Below are positions 48,801 to 63,800 of a stretch of DNA of 64,000 nt, piece by piece. The notes under the pieces are model-generated. The model ran no database searches, was not told the DNA's origin, and saw only the letters and a list, made by a program, of their open reading frames with translations. The translations under genes were made by a program, and so were the position numbers. Source of the stretch: Litsea cubeba. Taxonomy: Eukaryota > Streptophyta > Magnoliopsida > Laurales > Lauraceae. The number at the start of each line of letters is the position of its first letter. Position 1 is the first letter of the stretch. The stretch spans positions 114,793,642 through 114,857,641 of the forward strand of contig CM022944.1 in the NCBI GenBank assembly GCA_012931725.1, in the 5' to 3' direction.

Positions 48801-51800
48801 CATAATTCATGTAGCTGACCCCAACATAGTTGGGACAAGGCTATGATGATGATGATACGTTCAAATTCCACTTATTAATAAATGAGTCATTAGGTTATCA
48901 AAATAAAAATAAAAATTAGTCATTAGCATGGCAAGTTTGTTGCAAAGAGGTGCCTTTGACAAAGGACATATGAAGCTTTTCCATATGCATGGGATTTTTC
49001 TTTAATCTAGTAGTTAAGTAACCTCTAAGGTTTGTGTCCTTTACATATTCATAGTGGGGAATTATTCTCCTGATCTCTTGAGCTCTTTGGGATATCTGCA
49101 CCAGAAAGTCTCAAAAAATGCAAAATAGATTTTCCATTCACTTAAAACGACAAGAAGAAAAATGCTATTTAAATCTTCAGTATATGAATTTAACTCAGGT
49201 ATCTTAAAATCATTAATTCTCCAAACCAAGGTGTTTACCACTCACATTAACATCCCACCAACAGACATATACAAAGATCCAGAGCCTATTTTAGGAAGGC
49301 TTGCTGCAGTGACCTGTAAACCCATTGCAAGAGCCTGTATCAATAAAACATATCCATATAAAAGGTCAGATTTCCATCGTTTAACAATTGTACATGTTGA
49401 CAAATGAAAATAGATAATCGCTTAAAAGAACATTTGCAATAATATTTTCCAATATTACCATGCCCAGGAAACTCCCTAAAAGAAGTCCCTTTCTTCCTGC
49501 TTTATCCATTAAAAACATTGCAATAACCGATCCTGAAAATGAATCAGTGTCAGAAAAGCCGTTTTTCATTCCAGTAGTTTCTTGAAAATTTAGGATCAGA
49601 TTCACTTAAAGGAAAAAGGACACTCACCAGTTAACATAAATATATTAAGAGTGAGATTTTTTTTCCAAAAAAAAAAAAAAGAAGTGGATACAAGTTCAAT
49701 CACACTCTTTATAAGTAGGTCAAGCAATCAAATGGCTTAGTTGAGAATTTGAGAAACTCAATTCTCATCTGAGTTTCAATCCACTATTGTGTCAAGATTT
49801 TAATTCCAAATGTTGATTGCAATGTTTGTTCCAGTGACAGTTAAAAGCTAGTTACATATACCCGATAAATTTGCAAATCCAACACAGATGTTAGCCACGT
49901 CTGAAGGCACCCCTGCACTTTTAAAGACAGTCGAAGAGAAATAGAACACAGCATTTATGCCAGACAACTGTTGTAATGCGAATAGCACTGATCCAATAAA
50001 AACAACTGCAAAATGGAACAATGAAGTATTGGAATATTTACATGGAAAAAATGGAGCAATTAAAATTAAAAGACTAGTATGCATAAAAAACCATATTTGT
50101 TACCTTTGAAATGGCGACCATACAAAAGATCAGAAAACCGTACACTTTCTGTGTCATCCCCCCTATCAGAACGTGCTAGTTCAGATATTGCAAACTTGAC
50201 ATGAGACACTCCTAAGAGTCTTTCAAATGCAGCTTCAACTTCACCAAGTCTTCCTTTCTGTAATGTGAATAGTGCTATCGTACTCAGGCCTTACTTTTAA
50301 AATATAAAAAGTGAACATTAATGAAATTCTGGTCACATAACAAGTGAACATGGAAGCCTGAGCACAAGGAGATCAAAGAACTCAAAGCTTATGTATGGTA
50401 AAGATAGAATAACAGTGAAACAGTAACAAATAGCTATAAACCCAAATACTAGAGAGTCAACTCTGCAATGACAATCCATCAATACAGTAAATGAAAGATG
50501 CTATGACTCAAGATTTTGTTGAGCTATCAGCCAAAGCAGTGGCTGAAGAAGGAAGAGGAAGGGAAGAGGGAGGAGAGGGGGTCGAGGAGGGCCAACTTTC
50601 ATTTTGGTTTGTTATAGTTGGGGAATTTTGAAAGTTTTTATGGTATTTGTCACTTCATTAAATGCCCCTCCTCAATTTTTGCTTCAGGCAAAGGACGACA
50701 TTGGATTTGGTTGTAGTTATGGAATTCTGAAAATGTTATGGGAATTTTGGTCACTTCCTTAAATGCCCCTCCTCAAAATTTGTCTTTTTGTTCCAATCAA
50801 AGAAAGCAAACGAGGACATTTTGTATCCCTCTTAGGAATTCTTTACTACAAGGTTGTGATAAACATTGTGCAAATTAGTGATGGAATGACTGAGGTTAAT
50901 TCCCAGCAAATGCCTTATCCACAATAGCCAATGTTCTTTAATGCTTTATCCATAATTGCCAATGTTCCCTTGCCTGATGGGCCGATAGATCTATATATAA
51001 TTACGATGTGGCCCTTCAATGGACCTGAAATATTTTATAAGATGACTTGTAACATTCAGCTGATCAATGCTATGGACGCTAGAGGACCGAGTTCCAGTAA
51101 AATATTATGATAAAGGAAAAGGTTATCGATCTAAAGGATCTAGATTATATACTCTTCTCATTTTTGTACTTTTTATTATTATTTTTTTAAAACTGTGTAT
51201 TAGTGTACAGCTGGCTATGGTTACAGCGCTTGCTATTTTTGTACATCTTTCGTCTAGTGAGAATTCTTAATTTATCATTTTTCATAAATCTCAATTGATA
51301 CCTTGGTTATAAAAGAATAATAGATTCGTATTTTTTTGTGATTGCTAATGGAAAAGGAAATGTGAAGCATCAAGGACTGTATATCCAATGAGCAAAAGAC
51401 TTACGTTACAGATGGAAACTTCCACATGGGTGACCAAGTAGGAAATCTCTAGATTCATTTCCACAGAATTTTGTGACGCAGATTGATGTAATTTGAACTT
51501 TTATGATACTTTTCTAAGCTAGTTTATCAAAATCTAAACTAACATAATTTAAGATTTACCATTAATGCACTGCAGTAACACAATTTAACATAAAAAAAAT
51601 AAAAAATAAAAAAACCTAAACAAAATCTCAATTATTTTATAGTTTGTTCTAATCTTGATCCTTCAAACATAATAAAACAATAAAGAATATGCTTAAATAT
51701 TCTAAATTAGAGACTCCCTTCATCATCATCATCAAAGCCTTGTCTCAACTATAGGGACTCCCTTCATCTTATCATATATTTAAATACTCGTTGAAATTGC

Positions 51801-54800
51801 ACTAACTTGGGCTCATTGAAAGCTAATTCAAAGAGCCGTCCAACAAGTCCAATTTTATGACATCTGAACATCGATTGGTGTACAGTACCAAGCCCCTATA
51901 GAAACATGAAAATAAACTATTGATTCAACAATCCATCAAACATAGACCACCCATGGCCGCATCAATAACCGGGTAGGATCAGAAATTGTCACCCCCATCT
52001 ACACCTACACACATAACTACAATTTCTGTAAGTGTCTAGAATTAGTAAGCCTTGTAAAAATAGAGGTAAAGATGACTATAAGTCCCAGTTGGTACAATCG
52101 GACTGTCAAAGGGCCAAATCATTGATAGCAGAAAACAACCAGAAAATGGGGATATTGGAGAGAATTGAAGAAATTTCAGAAATTAACAAGGAACTAAATA
52201 ACAGTCAATTGACCTTGGAGGTCATCTCGATCACCAAGAGTCCACGATGACGAGAGCAAAATAAATAAAACACTGCCGTATTTTATTATGTACTGTTGTC
52301 TATATATTGTATCTCGTTTCAATCCCTTCCAATGCATTATAAAGGGTTGTTAAAACCTTAGAGAAAGGACTTCCTAAGACTAGTAGTAATACTAATACTA
52401 GACTTTCCTAACAAGACTAACACTTTTAAACAAACCCAAATACTAAAGAAATTTAAAAGAAACTTGCAGATATAGGAAGTCTGGGCATCTCAGACACTCC
52501 TAAAAAAAAGGCTGATGTGGGCCCCACATGGCCTACTTCTGGATGACAAGGGTGCCATTGGATCTAAGCCCACCCTTGGCGACCGAAAGGGTACAGGCCC
52601 TAACTAGTTTTGGGCTCAGATTGGCCCAAAAAGCAGCACAAAAAAAAAAAAAAAGTCACTTGCTAGATTTTTTTGAGTTAGAGAAGTTTCTGAAATTGTA
52701 AATAACCCCCCTCTTCTCTGTTTCTTTAAAATAACCCTTGACTTCAATTTTATTTAACCTTTTGGGACCCTAATCTCGATTAATTCTTGATTAAGCCCTT
52801 GCAGGCCCCTCTTGTGATGCTCAAATTGCTCAATGAATGCTTCAGCCACCTCAAAATTTCGATCCATAATCAATTCTTCATCATTCTCACTTATGCAGTC
52901 AGGAAAGCACAAATCTCAATTGTGGTGAACCCATTGATACCCGATCTTCAATAAGACAAAAAATCAACTTAAACAAGGACAAAAGTAGATTTGCTTACTG
53001 TTGATCATGAAATCCACCGTAGTGATCTTAGATTCAATGGGAGATGCTCAACCAAGGGAGAAGAAATAAGTAAATTGCAAACTATGCAACTTTAATCAAT
53101 TTCATAAAAAGAAATATAAAGAAGACTCCTTTTTTATCGTTCCTTACAATGATATATAAAGCTTAAACATAAAACCCTAACGAAATCCTAGCCGTCCATC
53201 AAGGTCTTTAAGAATAATGAAGATCCTAAAGAATAGGAAAAAGCAAAATAAAGAAACAAAAAAAAAAAAAAAGATATGAAGCACTTGGATGTCCATGTTT
53301 GGGTGGGCATGGACCCCACTTGATGGTTGCATAGAGATATCCAGTTGTTCTTGCTTCTTTTTCTAGAGTATCATGCAAGCTTTCTAATGAAGAATCATGC
53401 CTAGTTGTTTGGATCCTCTTGCACATTTGTAGGGATTAAATATTATCATCAATAAGCCCTCTATTTCTCGTCTTCATTCATAGAAACTTTCCATATAAAG
53501 AGATGACTCTTTATCTCTTAAAATCTCAAGGAGCTAAACGTAGAAAAATATTAAAGAAAACATGAACCCAATCATGCAAGAAGTTGTGTGCAGACATGAT
53601 TCTGCTTTAGAGGCTATGGGCCCCACATGGTAGGTATGTAGGACCATAGTCACCTGATTCGCAGTTCGATCAATTTAAATTCAAATTCGCAGTTCGCTAT
53701 TCGACACGTACTGTAATTTGAAAATTCGATGGGGTAGGTTTAGTTAGTTTGTCTTTCAATTTGATTGATTTGGAATTCGAGTTCGATGAATTCGCTGGAC
53801 TAATTTGAATATATATTAAGGTAGGCCAGCTATTTTGATCGGTTAAGATTTCTCATAGTGAGACCCACATTCAGATTCACAAATTCAAATTAAATATTAC
53901 ATGAGCCAAAGGTAGAGAACAAATCAATAAAAGATGAACATGCTTTAATTGTTATCAAGGTGGATTGATTTAGCAGTCAAACTCGTACAAAAGAGAGAGA
54001 AACACACAGCTTTAATTAATAGACATGCTTTAATAAATCCCGACCCTCTCATTATGTAATTTAGAGAAATCACAACTTAAAGGAGTGGTACTCAACAGCG
54101 GGGCCCAACTACTAAAATCTGAAGCATTCAAAATAAACCCCATATATTTTGTATGGATACTGTCAAATTTTATATCAATCTGAGTTTGTTCAATGGTTGG
54201 ATTGACTGTTTGATAATAATAATAATAATAAGTGAATAACACACTCTTGTGTACATTCATTATCACATTTTGATCAAACAGTTGAGTCAACGATGGAACG
54301 AACTATAATGTAAAAATTGAGGACTCTATATATACCTAGAGTGCTCTTATTTTGAACGGTTTAGATTTCAATAGGCGGGCCCAAATGAGATTCACTCTTT
54401 TTAACTCACAATTTCTCTGAGTTAAAGCCATTGAGGACATGGACTCTTATTTAATTGTAACAGTGATTGATTAGTTGATGCATGCAAAAGGGGAGAGATA
54501 CTAGACAGCTTTAAATGCATAAAAAGCGGGATTGAATGAGATTGAGGAGAGAGTAACTCCTCATTCAAACACCCCTTCTCCTAATCTCCTTCCTCTACCT
54601 TCCTTTTGCAAGATTTTTTTTTTATTCTCTTTCTTGTTAAAACCTTCTACAAGTTAGCATTAGCTATGAAGAAAGGAGCGATGAACCTCTGAACCAGAGA
54701 TCCGGATTCACCACACTGCATAGAGCCTGTGACCCAGCTATTGATTGTCTGCAACTATGCCGGGCATGGGATTAAATAGACATTTTAACTATTTGAGTTC

Positions 54801-57800
54801 TACTCTTTCTTAAACCTATTTTTCTCTGTTTCGTCCTCTGTTTTAGCTTTCTATTATTTTATTACTTTATTTTTATTTTAGCATTAGTCTAATATAAATC
54901 TCTCTTCTCTGAGTAAACTTCTCGTAGAAAATAAATTCTAATTTTTTAGAATGATGTTTATTTCCATTAAAAGTCCCCCTCTCCCCAACTCAAAGGCTAT
55001 CCCATTTTAGAAAAGTACTGACATGTTGAACTAACGAATCAAGGTTTTTGAATTTTTTTCAAAAACCAAATAGGGCCAAATCAAACAGCGATTTGTTCGA
55101 TCCGAACTGATTCGGATCCCTTTTAACTGAACTAGGTAACTATGTGCAGGACCAGCCATTTGCTGAGATCTGTCCCTAGATCTAGGTCTTGTATAGGACC
55201 CCAGTTTCACGAGGTTCATCACATGATCCATTGGATCTAAGCCATACGCTCCTGCATCACTCCCCCGGTTGGAAAGAATTCAACCTTGAGTTTGCGCCAT
55301 CATATAGAAAATTGTGTCGATGCTTTCTCTTCTTTGTGGAGCTTGAATTTCTCAACTCCTTTTTAAGTTGCCTTCTTGTCATTGTGAATCTGATGCCGTA
55401 GTAGTTGAAATTGAATTTCCAATCTGAATTGCAACTTTGGGGACTTGTTCAGACATTGTTTGTTGCCATGGTACTGGTTTCCAAAATAGATCAACATAAT
55501 TGCAGATGAGAGTAGTAGCTTCAAAAGTCACAATCGGCAGCTTGTATTATAGTTTAAGCAAACTTCATACATGGGTTGACTGAAGGCTACACCAACTGGT
55601 TCTTCATCTGTCTTTGACACAAATCTGATTTTCTTCCACATATATGTCAAAAATATTGGTGGTGCATCCAGAAAATTTTCTTTAACATCCTCATCATTAT
55701 AGCTTCATGAAGCCTGATTGCTATTAATTTGACCTTTTTATGATCAACCAAATTCTTATATGCAAATACCTTGTCCCGATCACAGTCTTCATAGTCCAGA
55801 GATCAACCATGGAACGAATTGACAAAATCGTGGCCTTCCGATCCAGTGTTTAAAACCATCACAAGTCACAATGGTTTGGACGTATCATATGCTCTGAGTG
55901 TTGGGTCAATTCTTCAACTTGTATCCTCCCATTATAAATTTCAAGGTCCCTAGGATTCAGTTGATAACCCACATCGCTCTCAACCACCAGTCCATGTCAG
56001 GGAGACCTGATCTTTTGGAAGGGAACAAACAACAAATCAAGCGGATCGATTTGCTATAATACCAATTGATGCAGTCCCAATTGGTAAAAACAAACTGTCA
56101 AAGGGCCCAAATGGTTGAAACCAGAAAATAGAGATACTGCAGAAAATTGCAAAAAAATCAGAAATTACAGAAATTAACAACTAAATAACCATCAACTGAC
56201 CTTAGAGGTCTTCTCAATCACCAAGAGTCCATGCGACCAAGGGGAGGAAAAGAACTAAAACACTGCAGTATTTTATTATACACTGTCGTCCTTATATTGT
56301 ATCTTGTTTCAGTAGACCTCTTACAATGCATTACATAGTGTTATAAACCCTTAAGACCCGGGGCTGTTTGTTTCGCTCATTTATGTATGTGAATGGGGCA
56401 TTGTGTGAAACGGTTTCACATCAAGGATGTTTGTTTCGGCCATTTACTCACCAGGTATGAAATCATCATGTGAAAAAGGTGTTAAAGAGGTGTGAAGAAC
56501 AGGGCGTATTTTTACCATCACAACAGGTGTGAAACCAAACCATACCTGTGCTCAAAAAGGCTCTGCTAGAGTGCCGTTGATGGTAGAATGCCCATTACTG
56601 GTTTTTTTTCATTTTCTGGTTATAAGCGATCCCTACATCATGATCTGAACGGTTAATCATGTAGAGGTCAAAAACGGCCACAGCATCAAATCTCAGCCGT
56701 TGGATCATCATGGATATCGAGAAATTTATGAAAAACATTGGACCATTATATCTTCATTTTTGGACTTTTGTGGACCCCATTTTCACAATATGAGCGTTAA
56801 TCCTCTTCAATATGCCAAACACAACTATAATGTCAAATATCGGGTCGTGATTCATCATGCATCTTTAGAAATATGTGAAAAAATACAGAACCATTGGATA
56901 CATGCACATGCAATTTGGAAAAAAAAAAAAACCGAGTTGTAAAGGCAGTCGGGTTTTTCAAATTTGACAATTCTGTCGGTCCCTAAAGGAAGGTCCAAAC
57001 CATTAGACCTCTTCATCTGGCCCAAAGTGGCTAGGAGCTCAAATTTGAACCATTGATCAAGCATGGGTTGTGAGAAATTTTCCAAAAAGGCCAGACCGTT
57101 AGATATACTATTCTGATTTCTGTGAGCCTCTTTTTTCCCGATCTGACTCGTTGATCCTCTTCAGAAGGCCAATAATGGTTAGTGGGTCAAATCTCATCAC
57201 TTGATTCATCATGGATTTTTAATAATTTGTGAAAAACAGTGAAAGACATGAACCGTTGGATGCACTCAGATTCACATGTGAAGTGTGGAAATGACAAACA
57301 ATGGAATGTGTTTCACATGTCATACAAAGGACCCCTTAAAAGGGTCATTTGCCTTTACAGGTGATAGAAAAATGAGATTTACATCTGCAAATGTTACCAT
57401 GTGAAACGCGTTACCATGTTTGTCAAAATCACCACTTTCATATGAGTAAATGTGTACGTCCAACGATTTTAGATGTATTTGGCTTTCTTTGACATTTTTC
57501 ACAAATTTCTCAAAATCCATGAATAATTAAGATATAAAATTAAATGTCTTGATATTTACCATTAATACAAGAATATTGAACGGTTAGAAATATGAATTCG
57601 GGGCCCACAAAAGGTTAGGACGTTTCTACAAATTACTCTAAATCTTTGAAGATTTAAGATAATCAGCATCAAGGACTTGGGGTTTATTCGTTCAATAAAA
57701 AAAATGATTGGTTTGGACTCTGGATTAATATGGGGCCCATGGAAATGAAAAAAATAAAGGTCTTTGATGGAACCCATGAGAGAAAAAATTACAATGTGGT

Positions 57801-60800
57801 GTGTACTAGTGCCATTTGCAAGAGGTGTGTAAATGATATTACCATTTTTTCAGGTGCATAAATTTAAGTGGGCAAATGGCCTCATTTGCACACCATTTTC
57901 ATACCTTATTTACACACAACATGCATAAATGAGCGCGACGAAACATCATGATGCATAACCATTGCGCATGGGAATCATTTAGATATGTAAATGACTGCAA
58001 ACAAACAACCCTCAAAGAGAGGTCTTCTAAGACTCCAAGACTTAGTACTACTAGACCCTAATAAGACTAACACTCCTCGACAAAAACCAATTACTAAAGA
58101 AATTTAAAAGAAACTCGCAGATTTAGGAAGTCTGGGCGAGTCCCATACACTCCTAGAAGAAGGCTGCTGCGGTCCATGTGGGTTGAAGCCCACATTGGGC
58201 GACTCAAAGGGTACAGGCCCTTATTGGTTTTGGTCTTAGGTTAGCCCACAAAAGCATCCCAACAACAAAAAAGTCACATTCCGGATTTTCTAAGTTAGCA
58301 AAACTTTCTGAAATTGTAAATAACACCCATGTATCCTCTGTTTCCCTAAAACAGTAATGTGGAACGGAGGGGAGATGCGGGGCAGGTAAGGACAAAGACG
58401 GAGAGATAGGGGGAAAATGGCCTCATGCCAAACTCCAATCCAGGAGGCAAAAGAGAACTCCAAGAAAACTTGGAGAAGATCCCAAATGCTGGCTCCTTTG
58501 GTCCTGCCCTCCTAGTGCCAACAAGGGGGAGATGAGTGTGGAGAACCTCTTTTGTTTTCAATTGCCTTTGCTTAATAGATTAATCGACAATGGTGGTGGC
58601 ACGGAGAGGTAAGGCAAGAAGGGCGATGGCGGTAGTGGTGCTTGGGGAGCGACAACACATGTTGATGGTCGAGGGTCGAGGTGCCACTGCAAGGTGATGA
58701 TGATGAACGCCTGCTACAATGACGATGGTCAACGGTGATCTTGGGTGCCAGATACGCTTCACTATCCTCTCTCCTCTTGGTTCTCATTATTTTTCCTCCT
58801 TTTCTTCTTTCTTTTCTAGGAATGGGATTTGAAGGGAGATTGTGGGTTCAGAAGGTTTGGATGAAGATGGGTTCCAGGATTTTAGGGGTTTGAGATATTA
58901 GGGTTTTGGTTAGTTAAGAAATTTCAAAGGTTTAGGGTTTTAGAGGTGATGTGGGATTTGGGACGGGTTAGGGTTTTAGGGCTTCGAAAATATGGGGATT
59001 TTGGGGTTCGGCTTTTTGTGCGGTCGACTAAATTCGTCTGGGCTTGGTTGAGTGCAGGGAATTGGTGGAGATGGAATGGTTCGATTGTGAGATCTGAAGG
59101 AGCAAGGGATTCAGCCAGGGAAAGCTAGGGGTCTGGGGTTTTGTGGGCTTCAAAATTTTGGGATTTTAAGGCTTTTCGATTGGGGTTGGAATCTAATGAG
59201 GGGTTCTGAGATTTAGGGAAAACTGGAATTTTGGATTTGCAGTTTCGACTAACATGGACTATGGCTCTTTGGGACTGTGAGTTGAGGATTTCGGGACTAG
59301 GGTTTTGAGGGAGTGGATTTAGGGTTCAATGGGCATATGGGATTGGGAACTGGGTTCTGCGACTGTGGATTTGATGAGGTTCGGGATTGGTGATATGTCA
59401 CGGTTGGATCTAAATGCAAAGATGGTGATGATTTGATAAGGATGGGACAACGACTACCAAATCCGGGTTGGATCAATCTTCAGCTCTGATACCAAATAAT
59501 GCAGAACGAAGAGGAGATGCGGGGCAGGCAAGGATAAAGATGGAGAGACAAGGGGAAAATTAGCCTCACGCCAAACTCCAATCCAAAAGGCAAAAGAGAA
59601 CCAAGAAAACTTGGGGAAGATCCAAAACCTTCAATTTTCATTATCATCGACCAATATTCTAAGCCAAGAGGCTTTACATCAAAATATAGGAAAAGAAATA
59701 ACCCTAGAACTAATCTGGATTATCTAAACACATTGATGGCCAGGATTAAAACATCTGACTAAAAACAACTTAAAACATAATTAAAACTCTACATAACAAA
59801 AAATAAATGGGCTGGTAGGTGGGCTGGGCCCATTGGTTGGTCGAGATAGATGAGTTGGGCCTATTGGCTGGTTGACCCATGGTTACCATGGGTCTGTCCT
59901 GGATCAAACAGCCCCTGACTTCAATTTTATTTAATAAAATTAGGACTGTTTGGGACAATCTCGATTAATTCTTAATTAATCCCTTGCGGGCCTTCTTGTA
60001 ATGATCAAATTGCTCCATGAATACTTCTGCCAGCTCAGAATTTCGATCCACAATCAATTCATCATCAAAAGATAAAATAAATGCATTATGGAAAGACAAG
60101 GGAGAAGACTATAAGAGAAAACAAGCGACCTTGTAAAGCCAATGAGGACTCTCTACACAGAACTCCATTCCAAGAGCAAGCAATGCAGCAGGAACGGTAG
60201 AGACCCAAAAGCACACACGCCACCTGTTAGCTACATTAGTTAACAAAAGTTTATAGAGGGGTTACAATGAATCATTCAGCTGAAAGGAAAGGGCAACAAA
60301 TATGAGATCTCAAATCCAATAATTCCAGGATACTGTTCATCATTCTTACCAACCAAATACCCCCTTTGATGGGGTTCCAATGAATAGAGCCCCTAGAAGT
60401 CCTAGACAGGTTGCAATTTGAATAAAGCTTCCATAAGTACCCCTCACAAAAGCCGGTGAAACCTGCTCATCAAGATAAGAAGGGATGAAAAATAGAATTA
60501 TAAAAATTAAACAAAAATGATAAAAACTTAGCTAGACTTCTCGATAATCATAAGAAGATAAGAAAGCTCCCATTTTTCTTACCTCTGTCACATACAGAGA
60601 AGCAACAGCAGGTCCCAAACCCATTCCTGTTCCAACTAAGAACCGTCCAAGAAGCATGCCCTCCAAATTTTTTGTTGTTGCACTGCAGAAAGATGTGTGA
60701 AGAATGAAGATGTGCGAAGAATGCTTACCAACAAAACATATAAGAAGTCATGTTACCAGTACTATACTTATACAAGAAGGAACCCATTCCAACCAACCAA

Positions 60801-63800
60801 CTCCACTTATGAATTTAAAACAAAAACTTCATATTGGAGAAAAATGGAACCAATATTTGGAAAATCATGTTAAGACTTTAAGCTTTTAAGACACCTGAAG
60901 CCATAAACTGCAACATTTTAAGGTTTTTAAAGTGATACATGTTAGACCCTAGGTTGTTTGCAATTTGATGTCTAGCATATGCATCATATTCATCTCACCA
61001 CGTAGTTTCACATTTCACAAGTTTCATCTTGAAAATCACTCTTTTGAATTAACCCTGTTTTTGTTTCATTTAAAACTCTTTATGGTTGATTTAAATCTTG
61101 ATTTTAAATGTATTTCCTTGTTGAAACATTTTACAAAAACACCTTATTATCCTGAGTTCTCAATTGATTTCAAAGTTATATTTTTTCAAAGCTTCAAAAC
61201 CACAGAATTTCAAACTAACCAAACTGTCGGTCAGGTTGTCGGTCCACTGTCGGTCATTTGAAGCTGACCGAAAGCATTTCGGTTAGAAAACCAGAGAGCC
61301 ATTTTTTTATCCACTTTGAACTGTCGGTTAGGATCTCGGTCAGCCCTCGGCTAACCGAACATGTTCGGTTAACCGACAAGAGGAAAATGGTCAGCAAATT
61401 TTCAAAAAATATGACCATTGGGAAGTGACCGTTGGGGTGTCGGCTAGCTGAACCCTGTATGTCGGCTAACCGACACCTAGCCGTTGGGCCATATTTTCTA
61501 TAAAAACAACTTCATTCCAAAATGATTTTTATGCATTGGAGAGGCCATTTTTGAGGATTGAAGAGCCTAAGCCAAGGGAATGAAGTGAGGAAGACTAAAT
61601 GGTCCAAAAGTAAAGCTAAAGCTTGAGATTAAGAAGTTTAAATTCCTAGTAAGCTTTAATTTCCTTTACATATGTTTCATGCTTTGTTTTAAATATTTGG
61701 AAAATGACTTTTAGCATGTTAACTATGTTGTGTGGAATTCCTATCATATTTAATCTTTGATTTATTTGTTTTGGATTCTACTTCTTGATTCAAACTAAGT
61801 TTTGTCTTAAACTTTGTTAATCATGCTTTGCAAAATCTTTGATTTCTTTTATAGCATGATACATTAACTTATTTGAATCCTTCTTGGTTGTTTTCATTCA
61901 TTTAAACTTTAGTTAAACTTTGTTTTTGAAAACAACTTTGGATATGCATCACATGTTTAGAATTAATTATTTTCATACAACTTGTGAGATCTTGATTTTC
62001 ATATCTTCATCAAGTTAACCTTGATACATGTGATTTGCATATCACTTCAATCAAAACATTTTATGTGCGTTAAACTTTCAAATGCTTCTAGAATACATTG
62101 ATTGAGCTTTCATTTTAAACTTGATTGAAGTATTCACATACTCACATCATAAGCATTCATCTTTGTATTTATTAGAATGTAGTGTGAGTTTGTTTTACAC
62201 TTTTATATTCGCCTATTTTAGAGGCATTGTAATTGAGCTTAAACTATTTCTCTTCTAGTGTTTAGACACTTCCTTGAGAAAGAAAAATCTATTGATTGTA
62301 AAGGTTATTGCTTAGCCTAAGAAAAGCATAGTGTAAAGGTTATTGCTTAGCCTAAAAAAGCACATTGTTAGGTTGTTGTTTAGCCTAGAAAAACATCATT
62401 GTAAAGGTTATTTCTTAGCCTTTATGAAAAGCATAGACAGTGGAAATCCAGTGGAGTGTTGAGTCACAAGCCGGTAGTGGATGTAGGCATTGAGGCCGAA
62501 CCACTATAAATCATTGTGTAGTGGTGAATGTCATGTGGTGATTGTTTTAATTAGCTTCCGCATATTGCTTGTTATCATCACTAGTGGTTAGTTAATTTAA
62601 AGAAAATTAAAATTGGTCACTAAAGTGTACCTCACCCTATTCACACCCCCCCCCAGGGTAAGGATCCCGGACTTTCAATACACACTGTCGCGTTTTTGTT
62701 TTTTTTTTTTTTTTAATATGAAAGTAACCATTCAGAAAAATATATATACGCTGCAGCTTCATTATTTGTTTATTTATTATAACACACTGCACCATCGTTA
62801 TTAAAGCCTTATTCCATACAATTATGCATTAGTTTATTCGACATTGACTTCTGGTTTCCACCTTTCACGTGCTTGAGTGAGAGTACTACTAGGATGTATA
62901 AGCTTTTGGAAAGTCCTTCGGTTGCAATTTTTTCTTTGTTGAACAGTGGGAAAGACTGATAATGAAGATGATGATAATGAATACTTTTTTGGGTTAAAAG
63001 GCCTCATAAATTTGAAAACAAAAACAAAGAAAAAGAGGAAAAGACAAAAATCCAATTCTATTAATTGTAGTTTTGTACTAAGTAATGAAATTTGCTGAAG
63101 AAACTCATGATTTTGACTACAGATTCAAGTGAGAAGTCACAAGAATCAGTACAGAAATTGATAGGATCTTAGAAAAGAAAATCAAGCATGGAATGCAAAT
63201 AATTTTTTACCAGATTTCATTCACACCATAAGTCACAAGACTCAAATAGTAAATTGCAAGATTTTGAAAAATATGGTAGAAAAAATGAAGCTCATCAAAT
63301 AGCAAGTTTCTCATAAAACTACACAATTCTTCAAATAAGATATGTTATAGGTGGACAAAAACAAAGGCCACCTCAAAAATATTAAGAAACATAAAGGACT
63401 GCAAAAAAGATAAAGGTTGGTTAATATAGGAAGATTCATCGCAAGTCAGTTATACTACATACCTAATAGAAGCTCCAATAATCATTGGTAATGCACTTAA
63501 TTGGAATGACCTGCGACGTCCAATCCCATCTGCGATCCAGCCACTGAGCAGACATCCAATGAAGGCACCTCCCAAACACATACTAACCACAAGACCTACA
63601 TCCAACATAAAATGAATAATGCCATTAAAACATCAATACACTGTAGAACATAAACAACTGAAAAAACAAGACAGGGAATTTCATTATAACAAGAACCACC
63701 TTCAGCCAATGTATTCCCACCAAACCCCAAATCCAATGCAATGCTTTCAAGAGGTTCATTAACAACTCTGCATGTAAACAAACAAACGAGACCATACATC

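Larger units (their letters stand above)
52073..60067 (-). mobile_element. LTR retrotransposon in transporter intron 6, carrying nested insertions
   Basis: 7,995 bp in the same sense as the gene. The 3' LTR is 52073-52883 (811 bp). The 5' LTR is 56067-60067, inflated by insertions at 56360-58012 and 58355-59906 and otherwise colinear with the other LTR. Exact 5-bp duplication aaaga at 52068-52072 and 60068-60072. A decayed PBS (tggtattatagc on -) is at 56053-56064. The interior (52884-56052) is mostly non-coding. A trace of gag-like text (DKVFAYKNLVDHKKVK, near 55735-55790 on -) suggests a Gypsy origin. A ccgggggag tract near 55260 may be the edge of a further relic. The outer edge lies only about 57 nt from the exon 6 donor site. 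Confidence 0.78.

Noticed and set aside
57320..57520. 66-codon - strand frame
   Set aside because: It falls in a TIR element whose related copy at 2965-3601 lacks the same frame.
58860..58990. Interstitial telomere repeat (tttaggg)
   Set aside because: Only scattered 'agggttttag' phrases without a regular 7-bp period.
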